This document shows, piece after piece, positions 28,918 through 36,634 of a stretch of DNA of 64,000 nt. This DNA comes from Pseudarthrobacter sp. (GTDB taxonomy: Bacteria; Actinomycetota; Actinomycetes; Actinomycetales; Micrococcaceae). Where the stretch lies: NCBI GenBank assembly GCA_031178005.1, contig JAPSJV010000001.1:186001-250000 (forward strand), read 5' to 3'. Positions within the stretch are counted from its first letter, which is position 1; the number at the start of each line of letters is the position of its first letter. Below the pieces are notes generated by a model that saw only the letters and a list, made by a program, of their open reading frames with translations, was not told where the DNA came from and ran no database searches. The translations under genes were made by a program, and so were the position numbers.

Positions 28918-29571
28918 ATGGGCTGGCTGATGCCGGAACTGATGATCGGGCTGGTCCTGGCAGCAGCTGCGGTACTCGCGTTCCCGGCTGGTACCGCGCC
29001 TGCACGGAGGCTGCACCGGCTGACCGGGCGCCCGCAGGGGCAGCCTGGCTCCGGGATCTCTGGACCTCGTGGACGCCCGGGTAGAGGGCTGTTTCCGGGT
29101 GCCAAGCGGAAAGAAGAGCCCTACGGCAGCCCGCAGGGATTGCGTGACCCTGCGATGGTGCTGGAGTTGGTAGCGGCAATGCTCGAATCCGGTTCCGGTC
29201 TTGGGCGGGCACTGGACCTGGTAGCTGCGGCTTCCTCTGACCACATAAGGACACCGCTCAGGCCAGTCGTTGCCGCAATGGCTATTGGCGCTGACTGGGA
29301 TACCGCGTGGCAGTCCAGCAGCACACCCCACCCGGACGTCCTGCTGCTCCGGGATGCCCTGGGCTTCGCTGCTTATACCGGTGCGCCATCGGCATCGATC
29401 TTGTATGCACAAGCGGCACGCATCCGACGGGACAGGTTCCGTCAGGCCGAAAAACGTGCTGCATCACTGGGCGTCAAGCTGGTGATCCCGTTGGGGCTGT
29501 GTTCCCTGCCGGCCTTTATATGCCTTGGAGTGGTTCCTGTACTGCTAGCCCTGGTGCCATCCGGGGGCTGA
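28918..29571 (+). CDS. tadC: TadC-like pilus assembly membrane protein
   Basis: 217 residues from ATG 28918 (GGAGGAGAAAGG ribosome region). N-terminal helix, a T2SSF domain (LELVAAMLESGSGLGRALDLVA) and a C-terminal hydrophobic pair ending VVPVLLALVPSGG. Second platform subunit of the Tad system. It lies 34 bp after tadB and 139 bp before the split pilin gene. Confidence 0.87.
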   Translation: MGWLMPELMIGLVLAAAAVLAFPAGTAPARRLHRLTGRPQGQPGSGISGPRGRPGRGLFPGAKRKEEPYGSPQGLRDPAMVLELVAAMLESGSGLGRALDLVAAASSDHIRTPLRPVVAAMAIGADWDTAWQSSSTPHPDVLLLRDALGFAAYTGAPSASILYAQAARIRRDRFRQAEKRAASLGVKLVIPLGLCSLPAFICLGVVPVLLALVPSGG

Positions 29572-29710
29572 ACTACCCCGCACCGGTCCTCCACAACGGC
29601 GGATTTGGCCAGGTTATCCACTTGGCAGAATCCGCAGCTTACGGAGGTCCGTCCGGGCGGGAAGAGTCGGACTTACCCGGTAAAACCGCCGGTCAACGAA
29701 AGGAAAAGCA

Positions 29711-30091
29711 ATGTCAGCACAACCTACAGCGCCCGCTGGAACCACGCCGGCACGGGCTGGCCGTGCGGCTCAGGCTGCCGCCCTTGAAACGGTGGGGAAC
29801 GGTCCGCTTCCCGACGAAGGTCTGGCAGAGGTCATCGAGCTCTACCCGGTCCCTCAGGACGACTTCGACCTCCTGGACTTCGATCCGGGCGTTGAAGCCG
29901 GTTTTCCTGGTGGTGCTGCCCAAGACCGGACCAAGCCAACATGGCGCAGGAGCAACCGACTGGCCATCTTGCGGCTCAAGCTCAAGTACTTTGGACGGCT
30001 GCGGCTGATGGCTTCGGAGGCAGGCATGGCCACGGCCGAATATGCCATCGCCACCTTCATAGCAGTCCCGCTGGGTCGTAAGTTGTGCTAG
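29711..30091 (+). pseudogene. DUF4244 Flp-type pilin, 5' half, interrupted by the integrated element
   Basis: Starts at ATG 29711 with AAAGGAAAAG. Residues 1-115 are host sequence: a ~95-residue leader ending in a class III prepilin-like site, SEAGMATAEYAIAT, with the conserved Glu of Flp pilins. At 30056 the gene enters the mobile element and reads 11 foreign residues to TAG at 30089. The hydrophobic helix that should follow the site is therefore missing, so the product cannot be a normal pilin. The missing 34 codons are at 39180-39284. Orthologue of mycobacterial Rv3656c by position and motif. Confidence 0.9.
30050..30077. other. attL of the serine-integrase element
   Basis: The 8-bp core gccacctt (30050-30057) is identical to that at 39174-39181. 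Just inside the element is a 13-bp arm GTCCCGCTGGGTC (30065-30077) whose exact inverted copy is at the right end. Host pilin codons lie to the left. The symmetric centre predicts a TT crossover dinucleotide at 30056-30057. Confidence 0.85.
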
Positions 30092-30285
30092 CTGCGTCCG
30101 AGCAGTCGGGAAGGGTCAACGAAGACGGAGTAGCCGCTCAACTGTTCTTGGTCATCGAGTTCGATCGGCAATGGGCTGGTGAGATCAGCGTTCGACATCT
30201 CGGCCACTTGGACGAACGCTTTCAGGTCAGCCAGCGTCACTTCGGTGGTCAGTTCCAGGGTGATCTTCACGGAGAGGTTAGTCAT
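30088..30285 (-). CDS. Small hypothetical protein at the left end of the element
   Basis: 65 residues from ATG 30285. Composition is ordinary for a folded protein (TNLSVKITLELTTEVTLADL, then an acidic segment and SGYSVFVDPSRLLG). Upstream there is only a weak ribosome site, but an AATACT -10-like box ends six bases before the ATG, suggesting a leaderless transcript. It is the only gene between attL and the capsid promoter, a typical place for an excision or immunity factor, but nothing in the sequence shows a function. Its stop overlaps the stop of the truncated pilin frame. Confidence 0.5.
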   Translation of the reverse strand: MTNLSVKITLELTTEVTLADLKAFVQVAEMSNADLTSPLPIELDDQEQLSGYSVFVDPSRLLGRS

Positions 30286-30592
30286 GGCCTCAGTATTGCA
30301 GGCTGAGCAGACAGGTTGCGCGGCACTCAAACCTAGTGGTCCCATTGATTTGAAAGCCAGGGCACCTAGCCCGGTCAGGCCAGCCGCAAGGGTCCGTCTC
30401 CGGTCAAAGTCCCCGCCAGTTGCTTTCCGGCAGTCGAAGTTCCCCGCCAGCTGAGGAACCAACGCACCGGCAGATGAGGACCCGCAAGGGCAAGTCCGCC
30501 AAAGGGAGCGAAGGTCAAGGCCCGCAAGTCCTTTCGAGCCGTAGAACGGACGCACCGCGTCCAACCATCTACGCTCTCGAAAGGAGCACCCA
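30286..30592. other. Capsid gene 5' region, 307 bp
   Basis: No supported gene. The last 60 bp hold the long hairpin over the capsid ribosome site. Upstream is a small GGGC-acctA-GCCC stem near 30360. Promoter elements are not obvious. Confidence 0.5.
30530..30584 (+). promoter_or_regulatory. Composite 21-bp hairpin that sequesters the capsid gene ribosome binding site
   Basis: Three nested perfect stems: CCTTTCGAG (30530-30538) with CTCGAAAGG (30576-30584), CGTAGA (30540-30545) with TCTACG (30568-30573), and GGACGC (30548-30553) with GCGTCC (30557-30562), around a 3-base loop. The outer 3' arm overlaps the AAAGGAG Shine-Dalgarno sequence (30580-30586), and the capsid ATG is at 30593. The pairing is directly visible; translational control is inferred. 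Confidence 0.7.
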
Positions 30593-31765
30593 ATGTTTGA
30601 CGACGCAACAATCGACAACCTGGCCCAGGCCCGCCTCATCCTCGGGGGAGCCATAAAGAGTGGCCGTCCGCTCACCCCCGAGCAACAGCTCATTGTGGAC
30701 AACGCCAAGAGCATGGGCGAAGACGTGGCCCGGAGGCTGGAGCGCGAGCAGCGCGGAAGTGAACTGCTCAAGGCCATCGGCGGTGGCCCCGCGCCGGACC
30801 TCGTGCGGAGTCCGAACGGCGGCTACTACGAGGATTACAGCGGTGCCAACAGCGGTCAGGTCGAGTACCTGGACTTCGGCTCCAAGGCGTTTGGCCGGAA
30901 GATTGCCGAGTCCATCAAGCCTGCCGGATCGAAAGCACTGATCACCACTGGTTCGCAGATCGTGGATACCCCTTTGATCGTCGCCAACCCGATGACTCTG
31001 GCAAGGCCGCTACAGAGCTTCCTGGAAGCCCTGCCGGTAGTGCGACGGGCTGCGGTCTACTCAATTCTTCGGCAGGTCACGCGAACTCCCAATGCCGGTG
31101 TTGTCGCCCCAGGCGCAACCAAGCCTGTTTCGGCAATGACCCTGCAGAGCTTCGAGAAGCGGCTCAAGATCGTCGCCACCCTCTCGGAGCCGGTGAACCG
31201 CTACGACCTGGAAGACTTCACCAACCTTGGTTTGTTCGTCCAGTCCGAGCTGCAGTACGCAATCCAGCTCGAAATCGAGGACCAGGTCCTGAACGGCACC
31301 GGCACCGGCGAGAACTTCGAAGGTCTCGCCAACACCTCCGGCATCCAGCTCTACACGGCACCCGCTGGCCAGGTCGATGACCTGGTCTCAATCCGCAAGG
31401 CGCTGTCGATCTTCGACAACAGCGGCGAGACGGCCAACGTCGTGATCCTCAACCCGACCGACTGGGAAGGAATCGTCACCAAGCGCAACAGCTCCGGTGC
31501 ATTCGACCTCGGAACGGCAGTCAATGAAGAGACCCGGAGGGTATGGGGTAAGCCAGTAGCCCTATCCGGACTGGTACCCAGTAATACGGCATGGGTATTG
31601 GGGGAGGGGTCCGCCAACATCAGTACAGACGGACGGACGCACTTGGACTGGGACGCTTCAACCGGCTTCGCAACCAACACGCTGCAGGCTCGTGTAGAGA
31701 CGCGGGCGGAAGTGGACGTGGTTCGCCCGTCCGCAATCGTGAAGGCGACGTTCGTCGACGCCTAA
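30593..31765 (+). CDS. HK97-fold phage major capsid protein
   Basis: 390 residues, close to HK97 gp5 (385). An N-terminal helical arm of ~65 residues is followed by a Gly-rich bend and the HK97-family body: QVTRTPNAGVVAPGATKP, then KIVATLSEPVNRYDLED, LGLFVQSELQYAIQLEIEDQVLNGTGTGENFEGL (spine helix and the conserved NGTG-x-N-x-GL turn), and VVRPSAIVKATF at the end. It assembles icosahedral shells. No scaffold/protease gene is next to it and no long delta domain is visible, so self-assembly or use of helper phage proteins is implied. Strong AAAGGAG site lies within a hairpin. Confidence 0.92.
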   Translation: MFDDATIDNLAQARLILGGAIKSGRPLTPEQQLIVDNAKSMGEDVARRLEREQRGSELLKAIGGGPAPDLVRSPNGGYYEDYSGANSGQVEYLDFGSKAFGRKIAESIKPAGSKALITTGSQIVDTPLIVANPMTLARPLQSFLEALPVVRRAAVYSILRQVTRTPNAGVVAPGATKPVSAMTLQSFEKRLKIVATLSEPVNRYDLEDFTNLGLFVQSELQYAIQLEIEDQVLNGTGTGENFEGLANTSGIQLYTAPAGQVDDLVSIRKALSIFDNSGETANVVILNPTDWEGIVTKRNSSGAFDLGTAVNEETRRVWGKPVALSGLVPSNTAWVLGEGSANISTDGRTHLDWDASTGFATNTLQARVETRAEVDVVRPSAIVKATFVDA

Positions 31766-32113
31766 GCAAGGAGTGGGTGGGGCCTTATGGTTCCGCTCAT
31801 GGAGTCAACCGGGGTTTTCTCATTCTTTCACCCGGAAGGCCGCGAGAGTTAGGGTTCCTTCACCTCAAAGACCGACCTGCTCCACCACAGGATGGCCCCG
31901 GTATCCGACCCAATCGGTACCGGGGTCAGTCTGTATATAAAGGGCATTGAAGCCTTGGCCGCTGGACCAGTAGAGACAGGGTTACCTGATAAGTGTCCTC
32001 CCCCCGTCCGAAGAATAGGGGGATCATACGCGTGTTCGTATGCGCGTGAGGGGCTATAGAACGGCTGTTTTATTTCTCTCGTCAATGTCAGGCCTCTGTG
32101 GAATGCTTGGCTC
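31766..32113. other. Structured non-coding region after the capsid gene, 348 bp
   Basis: No supported gene. It contains a 12-bp stem with one bulge (31896-31925: CCCCGGTA-t-CCGA, loop CCCAA, TCGG-TACCGGGG) and, nearer the next gene, an operator-like inverted repeat CATACG-N6-CGTATG at 32025-32042, probably part of the promoter for the 32114 gene. The 12-mer TCGGTACCGGGG recurs at 33258-33269. Confidence 0.55.
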
Positions 32114-32692
32114 ATGACTCAAATCGAAGACGCTTTGGCGAAAGCCACCGAACTAACAAATGCACAACGCGTGAAAACAGAAGCAGCACTTGATGTGTTC
32201 GCTCCTAAAATGGGCGAGGCGCTCGGGCGGTGGGCTTCAGACGGAGTGGAGCAGCACCTGACTCAACGTCCCCATTTGGTGACTAAAATTGAGGACGATT
32301 CAGAGCTGTCACGGATAAAGCGGGAACTCAACGAGTTGCTGGCAACCTGGCCCGGAAAAGTGAAGGCTTCTTTGCTGAATCTGGGTCTAATGTCTGAGAA
32401 TCTACAGAGTAAGTGGACGGCTGGCCTGCTGGGGATTATCTATTCAGCTACAAATGATTTGACCCGTGAAGCCGAACAATTCTTTGCCGAAGCCTTTGGC
32501 GAATACCCGAAACTGAGCCTCAAACGACCATCAGATGGGGACTTTCCGCCCAGCGTTGGGAATATAGTGCAGGGGGCCTGGGAAGACTTTGCGCACGAGC
32601 ACTCAAACCTAATGGAGATGGCCGAAGAGCAGCGCAAGTGGGCTAGGAAAGTTAGTGGACAGGAAGCAGCATCGCGGTGGGGTCAGGCCTAG
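32114..32692 (+). CDS. Hypothetical helical protein, probable element cargo
   Basis: 192 residues, ATG 32114. Predicted mostly alpha-helical with Glu/Lys/Ala-rich heptad-like stretches (ELSRIKRELNELLATW, LTREAEQFFAEAFGEYP). No motif I recognise. Codon use is visibly less GC-biased than its neighbours, with many third-position A/T, suggesting a separate origin. It stands alone between two long non-coding regions, with its own operator-like palindrome and a downstream hairpin terminator. This is the usual layout of satellite accessory genes such as phage-interference factors, but no function is shown. Confidence 0.75.
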   Translation: MTQIEDALAKATELTNAQRVKTEAALDVFAPKMGEALGRWASDGVEQHLTQRPHLVTKIEDDSELSRIKRELNELLATWPGKVKASLLNLGLMSENLQSKWTAGLLGIIYSATNDLTREAEQFFAEAFGEYPKLSLKRPSDGDFPPSVGNIVQGAWEDFAHEHSNLMEMAEEQRKWARKVSGQEAASRWGQA

Positions 32693-33367
32693 CTCCCGAC
32701 TGAGGGTAGTTGTAAGGCGGCTAAACCTCGTGCTCCAATTTTCGGGACGAGGTCTTCAGCCCTCAGCCCGTTGTGCGGCCTCGTCACTTCCAGTTGCATT
32801 GGGCTGCAGCTACAGAAGACCCTCGGTGGAAACGCCGGGGGTCTTCTGCTGTTCCTGGCCTCGCGTCGGCCCGTCTTGGTACTTCCCGTGACCTCGCGTG
32901 GCTGGCAGGTCTACGAATACCGGCGCGGTCCTTCCGATTCAAGGGAGGGCCGTCCGGAGCTTGGCTGGCCACCCTCACCGGCAGGGCATCGGGCGTGCGC
33001 ACGCGAGATCCGGTGGTTGTGTGGCTGGCAAAGCCAGTGTTCTGATGGTCCAGGGGATTGGTACCCCCCATCCTTGGAGGATTCGAGGCCCTTGCTCCGG
33101 CAGGGGCCTCGGTCGTGCCAGAACCGGTCTTCCACGCTGAGAAGCACCCCGGTAGTTGCGCCGAACCCAAACCTAGTGGTGAAATGGGTCTCGACGGGCG
33201 ATCCCCTCACTACGGTGGGCAGGAGCCAAGGCTTTACAAGCTGAACTAGAAAAGGCGTCGGTACCGGGGAAGCTCCGGGGGTTTCGCAATACCTGCGAAC
33301 TATCCCCGTTGAGCGCAAGATGCCCGGGGGGACCCCGCAGGAGTTTCCTCCAAGGAGACCACCCCTG
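32693..33367. other. Structured non-coding region of the element, 675 bp
   Basis: No reading frame with convincing start and codon bias. It holds the hairpin at 32814-32847, a perfect 8-bp stem CGAGGCCC/GGGCCTCG (33084-33111), the 12-mer TCGGTACCGGGG (33258-33269, also at 31914) and an operator-like TTCGCA-N5-TGCGAA (33283-33299, centred near 33291) ahead of the replication genes. It could hold a structured RNA or a packaging site; not determinable here. Confidence 0.5.
32814..32847 (+). terminator. Hairpin terminator downstream of the 32114 gene
   Basis: 13 consecutive pairs including one G-T wobble: AGAAGACCC-TCGG (32814-32826) with CCGG-GGGTCTTCT (32835-32847), 8-base loop. No long T-run. 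It lies 121 bp after the stop codon. Confidence 0.55.
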
Positions 33368-33475
33368 ATGGTTACCATCGAAGAGCGCCGGATTCCGGAC
33401 GCCAATTTCCAACGCCTGCTCATCCTGCTGTTCGGCAGCGCCCAGGCTTCACAGACCCCTGGGGAGGTGAAGTAA
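33368..33475 (+). CDS. Very small ORF heading the replication operon (35 aa)
   Basis: ATG 33368 preceded by AAGGAG at ideal distance. 35 residues (MVTIEERRIPDANFQRLL ... TPGEVK). The stop TAA is directly followed by the ATG of the next gene (TAAATG), so it may serve as a leader that couples translation of the replication module. A possible small stem, GGAG-tttc-CTCC, lies just upstream of the ribosome site. Function unknown. Confidence 0.55.
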   Translation: MVTIEERRIPDANFQRLLILLFGSAQASQTPGEVK

Positions 33476-33700
33476 ATGGGCACGAACTACACCATCCCAG
33501 CCGAGCAGCGAGCCAAGATTGCCGCCAGCGTCAAGAAAGCTAACGCCGACAACCCTGAGTTGAGCCGTGCAAAATCGCAGCGCCAGCGGGGCAAGCCGTC
33601 CCGGGGTGGTCACACCACCTCACACACGAAGCGCGGAGTCTCTAAGCCCGAGACGTGCGTCTTCTGCCGTGAAGAGCAGGAAAGTGGCCAGCATGGTTAA
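33476..33700 (+). CDS. Small basic protein, possible NUMOD3-like DNA-binding segment and CxxC
   Basis: 74 residues, ATG 33476 with GGGGAGGTGAAG just before it. The N-terminal half (IPAEQRAKIAASVKKANADN, then PELSRAKSQRQRGKPS) resembles the basic helical repeats of NUMOD3-type DNA-binding motifs. The C-terminus has CVFC, half of a zinc site. Overlaps the primase-polymerase start by 8 bp. Could be a DNA-binding replication or excision helper; family assignment is weak. Confidence 0.6.
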   Translation: MGTNYTIPAEQRAKIAASVKKANADNPELSRAKSQRQRGKPSRGGHTTSHTKRGVSKPETCVFCREEQESGQHG

Positions 33701-35567
33701 GGTCAGCCAGAAGGGCGACGCCAAGGAACGGGTCAGGCAGGCCGCGCTCGCCGCAGCCCAGGCAGGCTACCCAGTATTCCCAATCCGCCTCTGGCGGGAT
33801 GAAGAGGGGAAGCTGCAGAAGACACCGCTTGTGAAGTGGACCCAGGAATCCACCACGGACCCGGATCACCTGCTCAAAATCTGGTCATTCAAGGCCAACG
33901 CCTACGGCATCGACACCGGCAAGGCAGGGTTGGCGCTGGTGGACCTGGACACTCACAACGGCCAGGACGGACCCGGGCAGTGGGCAAAGCTGCTGCCGGA
34001 CGCTCCGCAAACGTTGACCGTCCAGACTGCCTCCGGTGGCCAGCACGTCTATTACCGGGACCCGTCCGGCGAAATCCGCAACAGCGCCAGTGTCCTGGCT
34101 GACGGCGTCGATATTCGGGGCAATGGCGGTCTCGTTGTCGGCCCAGGGTCCGAGTTCGACGGCCTGACCTACCGGACGAGCGACGGAGGACCGCTTCCGC
34201 CAATCGAGGAACTCCCGGAGGCCCCAGAGGCCCTGCGGGCACTTCTGAAGTCACGGGCAACGGCACCGAAGCCCGAGAAGGCCGCTTCTGGTCTGCCGCT
34301 GGGGGAGACGGGCCAGGGCACGGCGCTGGTCCGCGAACTGTTGGCGGTCGTCAACGCCGAAGGCGGCACCCGGAACCACCAGCTCAACAAATCCGCGTTC
34401 GCACTCGGGCAGATCGTCGCGGGAGGTGGGCTTAGTGAATCGGTGGTCCGGGGAGCGCTGGAAGAAGCAGGCCGACAGGCCGGACTGGATGAGTTCGAAA
34501 TCCCCAAGTCGATCGATTCGGGCCTGCTCTCCGGAGCAGACAGCCCGCGCAACATCGAGCGCACGCCGGAAGACCTGTTCACCGGCCTTGACCTTGCCGA
34601 CTGGTTCAGCACGGATCATCCGGCACCGCCTCGGTTCGGACTGGGAAACCTGATCTATGAGGGATCGGTCCACATCATCGCCGGGGAACCCGCCTCGGGT
34701 AAATCGGTGCTCTGCTACCAGTGGGCCATCGATTCGATGAGGGCAGGCAAACGGGCCATCCTCCTGGACGAGGAAGCCGGACCGCGAGACGCACTCGGCA
34801 AGCTCGTGGCCCTCGGTGCCAGCACCGAGCTGCTGAAAGACCGGCTCACCTATCTCGCGCCGAGCGGACGGAACCTGGACAAGCTCACCGCCCAATTCCA
34901 CGCGCTGTTTTCCTCCGGCGATGTCGGCGTGGTGGTGGTGGACAGCCTGGGTGCAGCGCTGGCGATCGCCGGGAGGCCCGAGAACGACAACGGGGAGGTG
35001 GGCAGCTTCCTTACCTCGGTGGTTCTGCCGCTGGCTGAGAAGTACGGCGTTACGGTCCTGCTGATCGACCACAAGACGAAGGGGGACACCGGACGGTACA
35101 GCCGGGGAGCGTCGATCAAACTCCAGCTCACGGCGGTGCAGCTCGCGGTAGTAGCCACCCAACCCTTTAGCAAGTCGAAGGACGGGGTGATGACCATCGA
35201 GTGCAACAAGAACCGTTTCGGTGACTACGCCGAGGGGGACCGCTGGAAAGTGGATGTGATGACCGGCAACGGCAAGATCCTGCTGGACGTGGAGGAATAC
35301 ACCCAGGCAGACGAGACCGAGGCATTCATCAAGTCCGAACTGGTGCAGGCAGTGGCTGGCCACTACCGCAGCGTCCACCCGAGGACGTTCGCGCTCCGCA
35401 AGCTGCACAAGGTTGAGGCGATCAAACAGCATGGCTCGAAGCAGAAGATCGAGACCGTCGTCAAGTGGCTCGTGGCCCAGGGCGTACTGACCAGGAGCGG
35501 TCCCAGCAGCCCCTTGCAGTGGGTGTCCGGACAGACCGTCCTGGACCTGTCCGAGGTGTCCTCGTGA
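33693..35567 (+). CDS. Bifunctional primase-polymerase/RepA-like helicase
   Basis: 624 residues from ATG 33693 (AGGAAAG upstream); an earlier in-frame ATG exists but overlaps the preceding gene. The N-terminal prim-pol domain (~1-185) shows the catalytic LALVDLDTH acidic motif, TASGGQHVYYR histidine motif, and GVDIRGNGGLVVGPGS. The middle is an AAA/RecA-type helicase with Walker A IIAGEPASGKSVL (~330) and Walker B VGVVVVDSLGAAL. A C-terminal winged-helix segment (~560-624) could bind the origin. Such proteins initiate replication of plasmids, satellites and integrative elements. An iteron-like array begins 13 bp after the stop. Confidence 0.92.
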   Translation: MVKVSQKGDAKERVRQAALAAAQAGYPVFPIRLWRDEEGKLQKTPLVKWTQESTTDPDHLLKIWSFKANAYGIDTGKAGLALVDLDTHNGQDGPGQWAKLLPDAPQTLTVQTASGGQHVYYRDPSGEIRNSASVLADGVDIRGNGGLVVGPGSEFDGLTYRTSDGGPLPPIEELPEAPEALRALLKSRATAPKPEKAASGLPLGETGQGTALVRELLAVVNAEGGTRNHQLNKSAFALGQIVAGGGLSESVVRGALEEAGRQAGLDEFEIPKSIDSGLLSGADSPRNIERTPEDLFTGLDLADWFSTDHPAPPRFGLGNLIYEGSVHIIAGEPASGKSVLCYQWAIDSMRAGKRAILLDEEAGPRDALGKLVALGASTELLKDRLTYLAPSGRNLDKLTAQFHALFSSGDVGVVVVDSLGAALAIAGRPENDNGEVGSFLTSVVLPLAEKYGVTVLLIDHKTKGDTGRYSRGASIKLQLTAVQLAVVATQPFSKSKDGVMTIECNKNRFGDYAEGDRWKVDVMTGNGKILLDVEEYTQADETEAFIKSELVQAVAGHYRSVHPRTFALRKLHKVEAIKQHGSKQKIETVVKWLVAQGVLTRSGPSSPLQWVSGQTVLDLSEVSS

Positions 35568-35884
35568 AGGCCCCGAAAACGTCCCGGGACGCCCGCCTCT
35601 CGGGACATATCTGCCGGGACGGTCTCGGACGCCGAACGTCCCGGTCCTGCCGGGACGTTTTCACCCCGTCCTTCCGGGCCGGAAGCCCCAGCGTCCCGAA
35701 CGTCCCGAAGCGTCCCGGGACGGTCTCCCCTGTACCGTCCCGACGTCCCGGACCCTTTAGGGGCCGGGACGGTAGGACGGGGATACCCCGGAGCGGGTGC
35801 GTCCTGGTGGTTGCGGAGTCTGTCGGACTCCGTTGCCTCGGGGGCGCATCCGCGACTCCGGACCACACCGCGAAGGAATTAGAA
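35568..35884. other. Non-coding region with iterons and adjacent hairpin, 317 bp
   Basis: Frames through this stretch on both strands are low-complexity products of the CGTCCCG repeats. After the array there is a 7-bp stem CGGAGTC/GACTCCG (35814-35832). The remainder leads to the ribosome site of the 35885 gene. Confidence 0.6.
35580..35771. repeat. Iteron-like array: 12 copies of CGTCCCG on both strands, candidate element origin
   Basis: Exact 7-mers CGTCCCG/CGGGACG occur at 35580, 35585, 35615, 35637, 35651, 35692, 35701, 35711, 35716, 35736, 35744 and 35765 (start positions). Two pairs form perfect 12-bp palindromes, CGTCCCGGGACG, at 35580-35591 and 35711-35722. Directly follows the replication protein gene. 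Such clustered repeats next to a Rep gene are typical binding sites of replication initiators. Confidence 0.8.
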
Positions 35885-36076
35885 ATGGGCAACAAAGCCA
35901 AGAACAAGCGGACGGCTCGTGAGATGGAGCTTCGTCAGCGACTCAACGGTGTCCGCAGCCGACGCCAACAGGCGGAAGCCATCGGACAAGCCCTGGACGC
36001 TCTGCGCTCAGGTCTCGAATGGGAAGACGTCGAAATCACTACCCGCATGGAAAGCGAAGGAATTAGTCATGTCTGA
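35885..36076 (+). CDS. Small basic hypothetical protein
   Basis: 63 residues, ATG 35885 with GAAGGAATT upstream. The start is very basic (MGNKAKNKRTAREMELRQRL) and helical, then an acidic end. Stop overlaps the next gene start by 8 bp. Its charge suggests nucleic-acid or protein binding. Not recognised. Confidence 0.65.
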   Translation: MGNKAKNKRTAREMELRQRLNGVRSRRQQAEAIGQALDALRSGLEWEDVEITTRMESEGISHV

Positions 36077-36350
36077 CAAGGAAACTGCAGTCGGGTTCGT
36101 GTCGTGGTTCTTGTCCCAGCCCCGGGGCAGCGTCGCTAGCAGAGTGCGCCTGCTGCTCCACGCGGACCTCGCAGCGGCCAAGGTGGCTTCCGTTCCCACC
36201 AGCCTGCGAGAGGTCAAGGAATGGGCCAAGGATCGCCCGGAGTCGCCACCCGAGCTGCACGAGTGGCTGGCCCAATCCATCCAGGAATGGAAGCAGTGGC
36301 TGAACGTTACGCCTGCCTCAACGTCAGACGGAACGGGTGAATCAAAGTGA
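36069..36350 (+). CDS. Hypothetical protein of the element replication region
   Basis: 93 residues, ATG 36069 with GAAGGAATTAG. Helical with several tryptophans (FVSWFLSQPRGSVASRV, EWLAQSIQEWKQWLN). Coupled to both neighbours by overlaps of 8 and 4 bp. Not recognised. Confidence 0.65.
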   Translation: MSDKETAVGFVSWFLSQPRGSVASRVRLLLHADLAAAKVASVPTSLREVKEWAKDRPESPPELHEWLAQSIQEWKQWLNVTPASTSDGTGESK

Positions 36351-36607
36351 GCCGGATTGAATTTGACCTGACCATCAAGGACCACACCAGGGCCGCACGG
36401 TTGATGCTGGCGACCGTCAAGGGTGACTCGGTGGCGGTGGCTGAAGTGATGGACGAAGTGACCCGAGAACAGGAGGGCGGTGCCGTGAATGCTCTGATTC
36501 TGGCCTTGACCGATTTCAGTGTTCGAGTGGTCGGCGCGGTAACCGGTGATAAGGCCCAGGAGCAGTTGGAGGCAACATTGCTGTCGCTTCTGGACGACGA
36601 GGACTAA
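36347..36607 (+). CDS. Hypothetical small acidic protein
   Basis: 86 residues with GTG start overlapping the previous stop (GTGA). Predicted helical with an acidic C-terminus (LLSLLDDED). Last of three coupled genes after the iterons. Not recognised. Confidence 0.6.
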   Translation: MSRIEFDLTIKDHTRAARLMLATVKGDSVAVAEVMDEVTREQEGGAVNALILALTDFSVRVVGAVTGDKAQEQLEATLLSLLDDED

Positions 36608-36634
36608 TCGAGGTTGTAGGAGGGTGGGGCTGGT

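Noticed and set aside
30474-30656. Small basic ORF starting before the capsid gene
   Set aside because: It overlaps the capsid start by about 60 bp, has no Shine-Dalgarno sequence, and its sequence covers the hairpin arms.
31801-31990. Possible tRNA in the non-coding gap after the capsid gene
   Set aside because: The strong stem at 31896-31925 is a simple hairpin. No cloverleaf, T-arm GTTCRAN pattern with matching acceptor stem, or CCA-adjacent stem could be drawn.
31849-32115. Minus-strand 88-residue frame after the capsid gene
   Set aside because: It has no ribosome site and spans the hairpins and the operator-like repeat ahead of the 32114 gene. Composition is not protein-like.
35363-35907. 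Long reading frames on both strands across 35.4-35.9 kb
   Set aside because: Their amino-acid sequences are dominated by the CGTCCCG repeat translated in different frames, with no ribosome site. The short gene at 35885 explains the plus-strand end.
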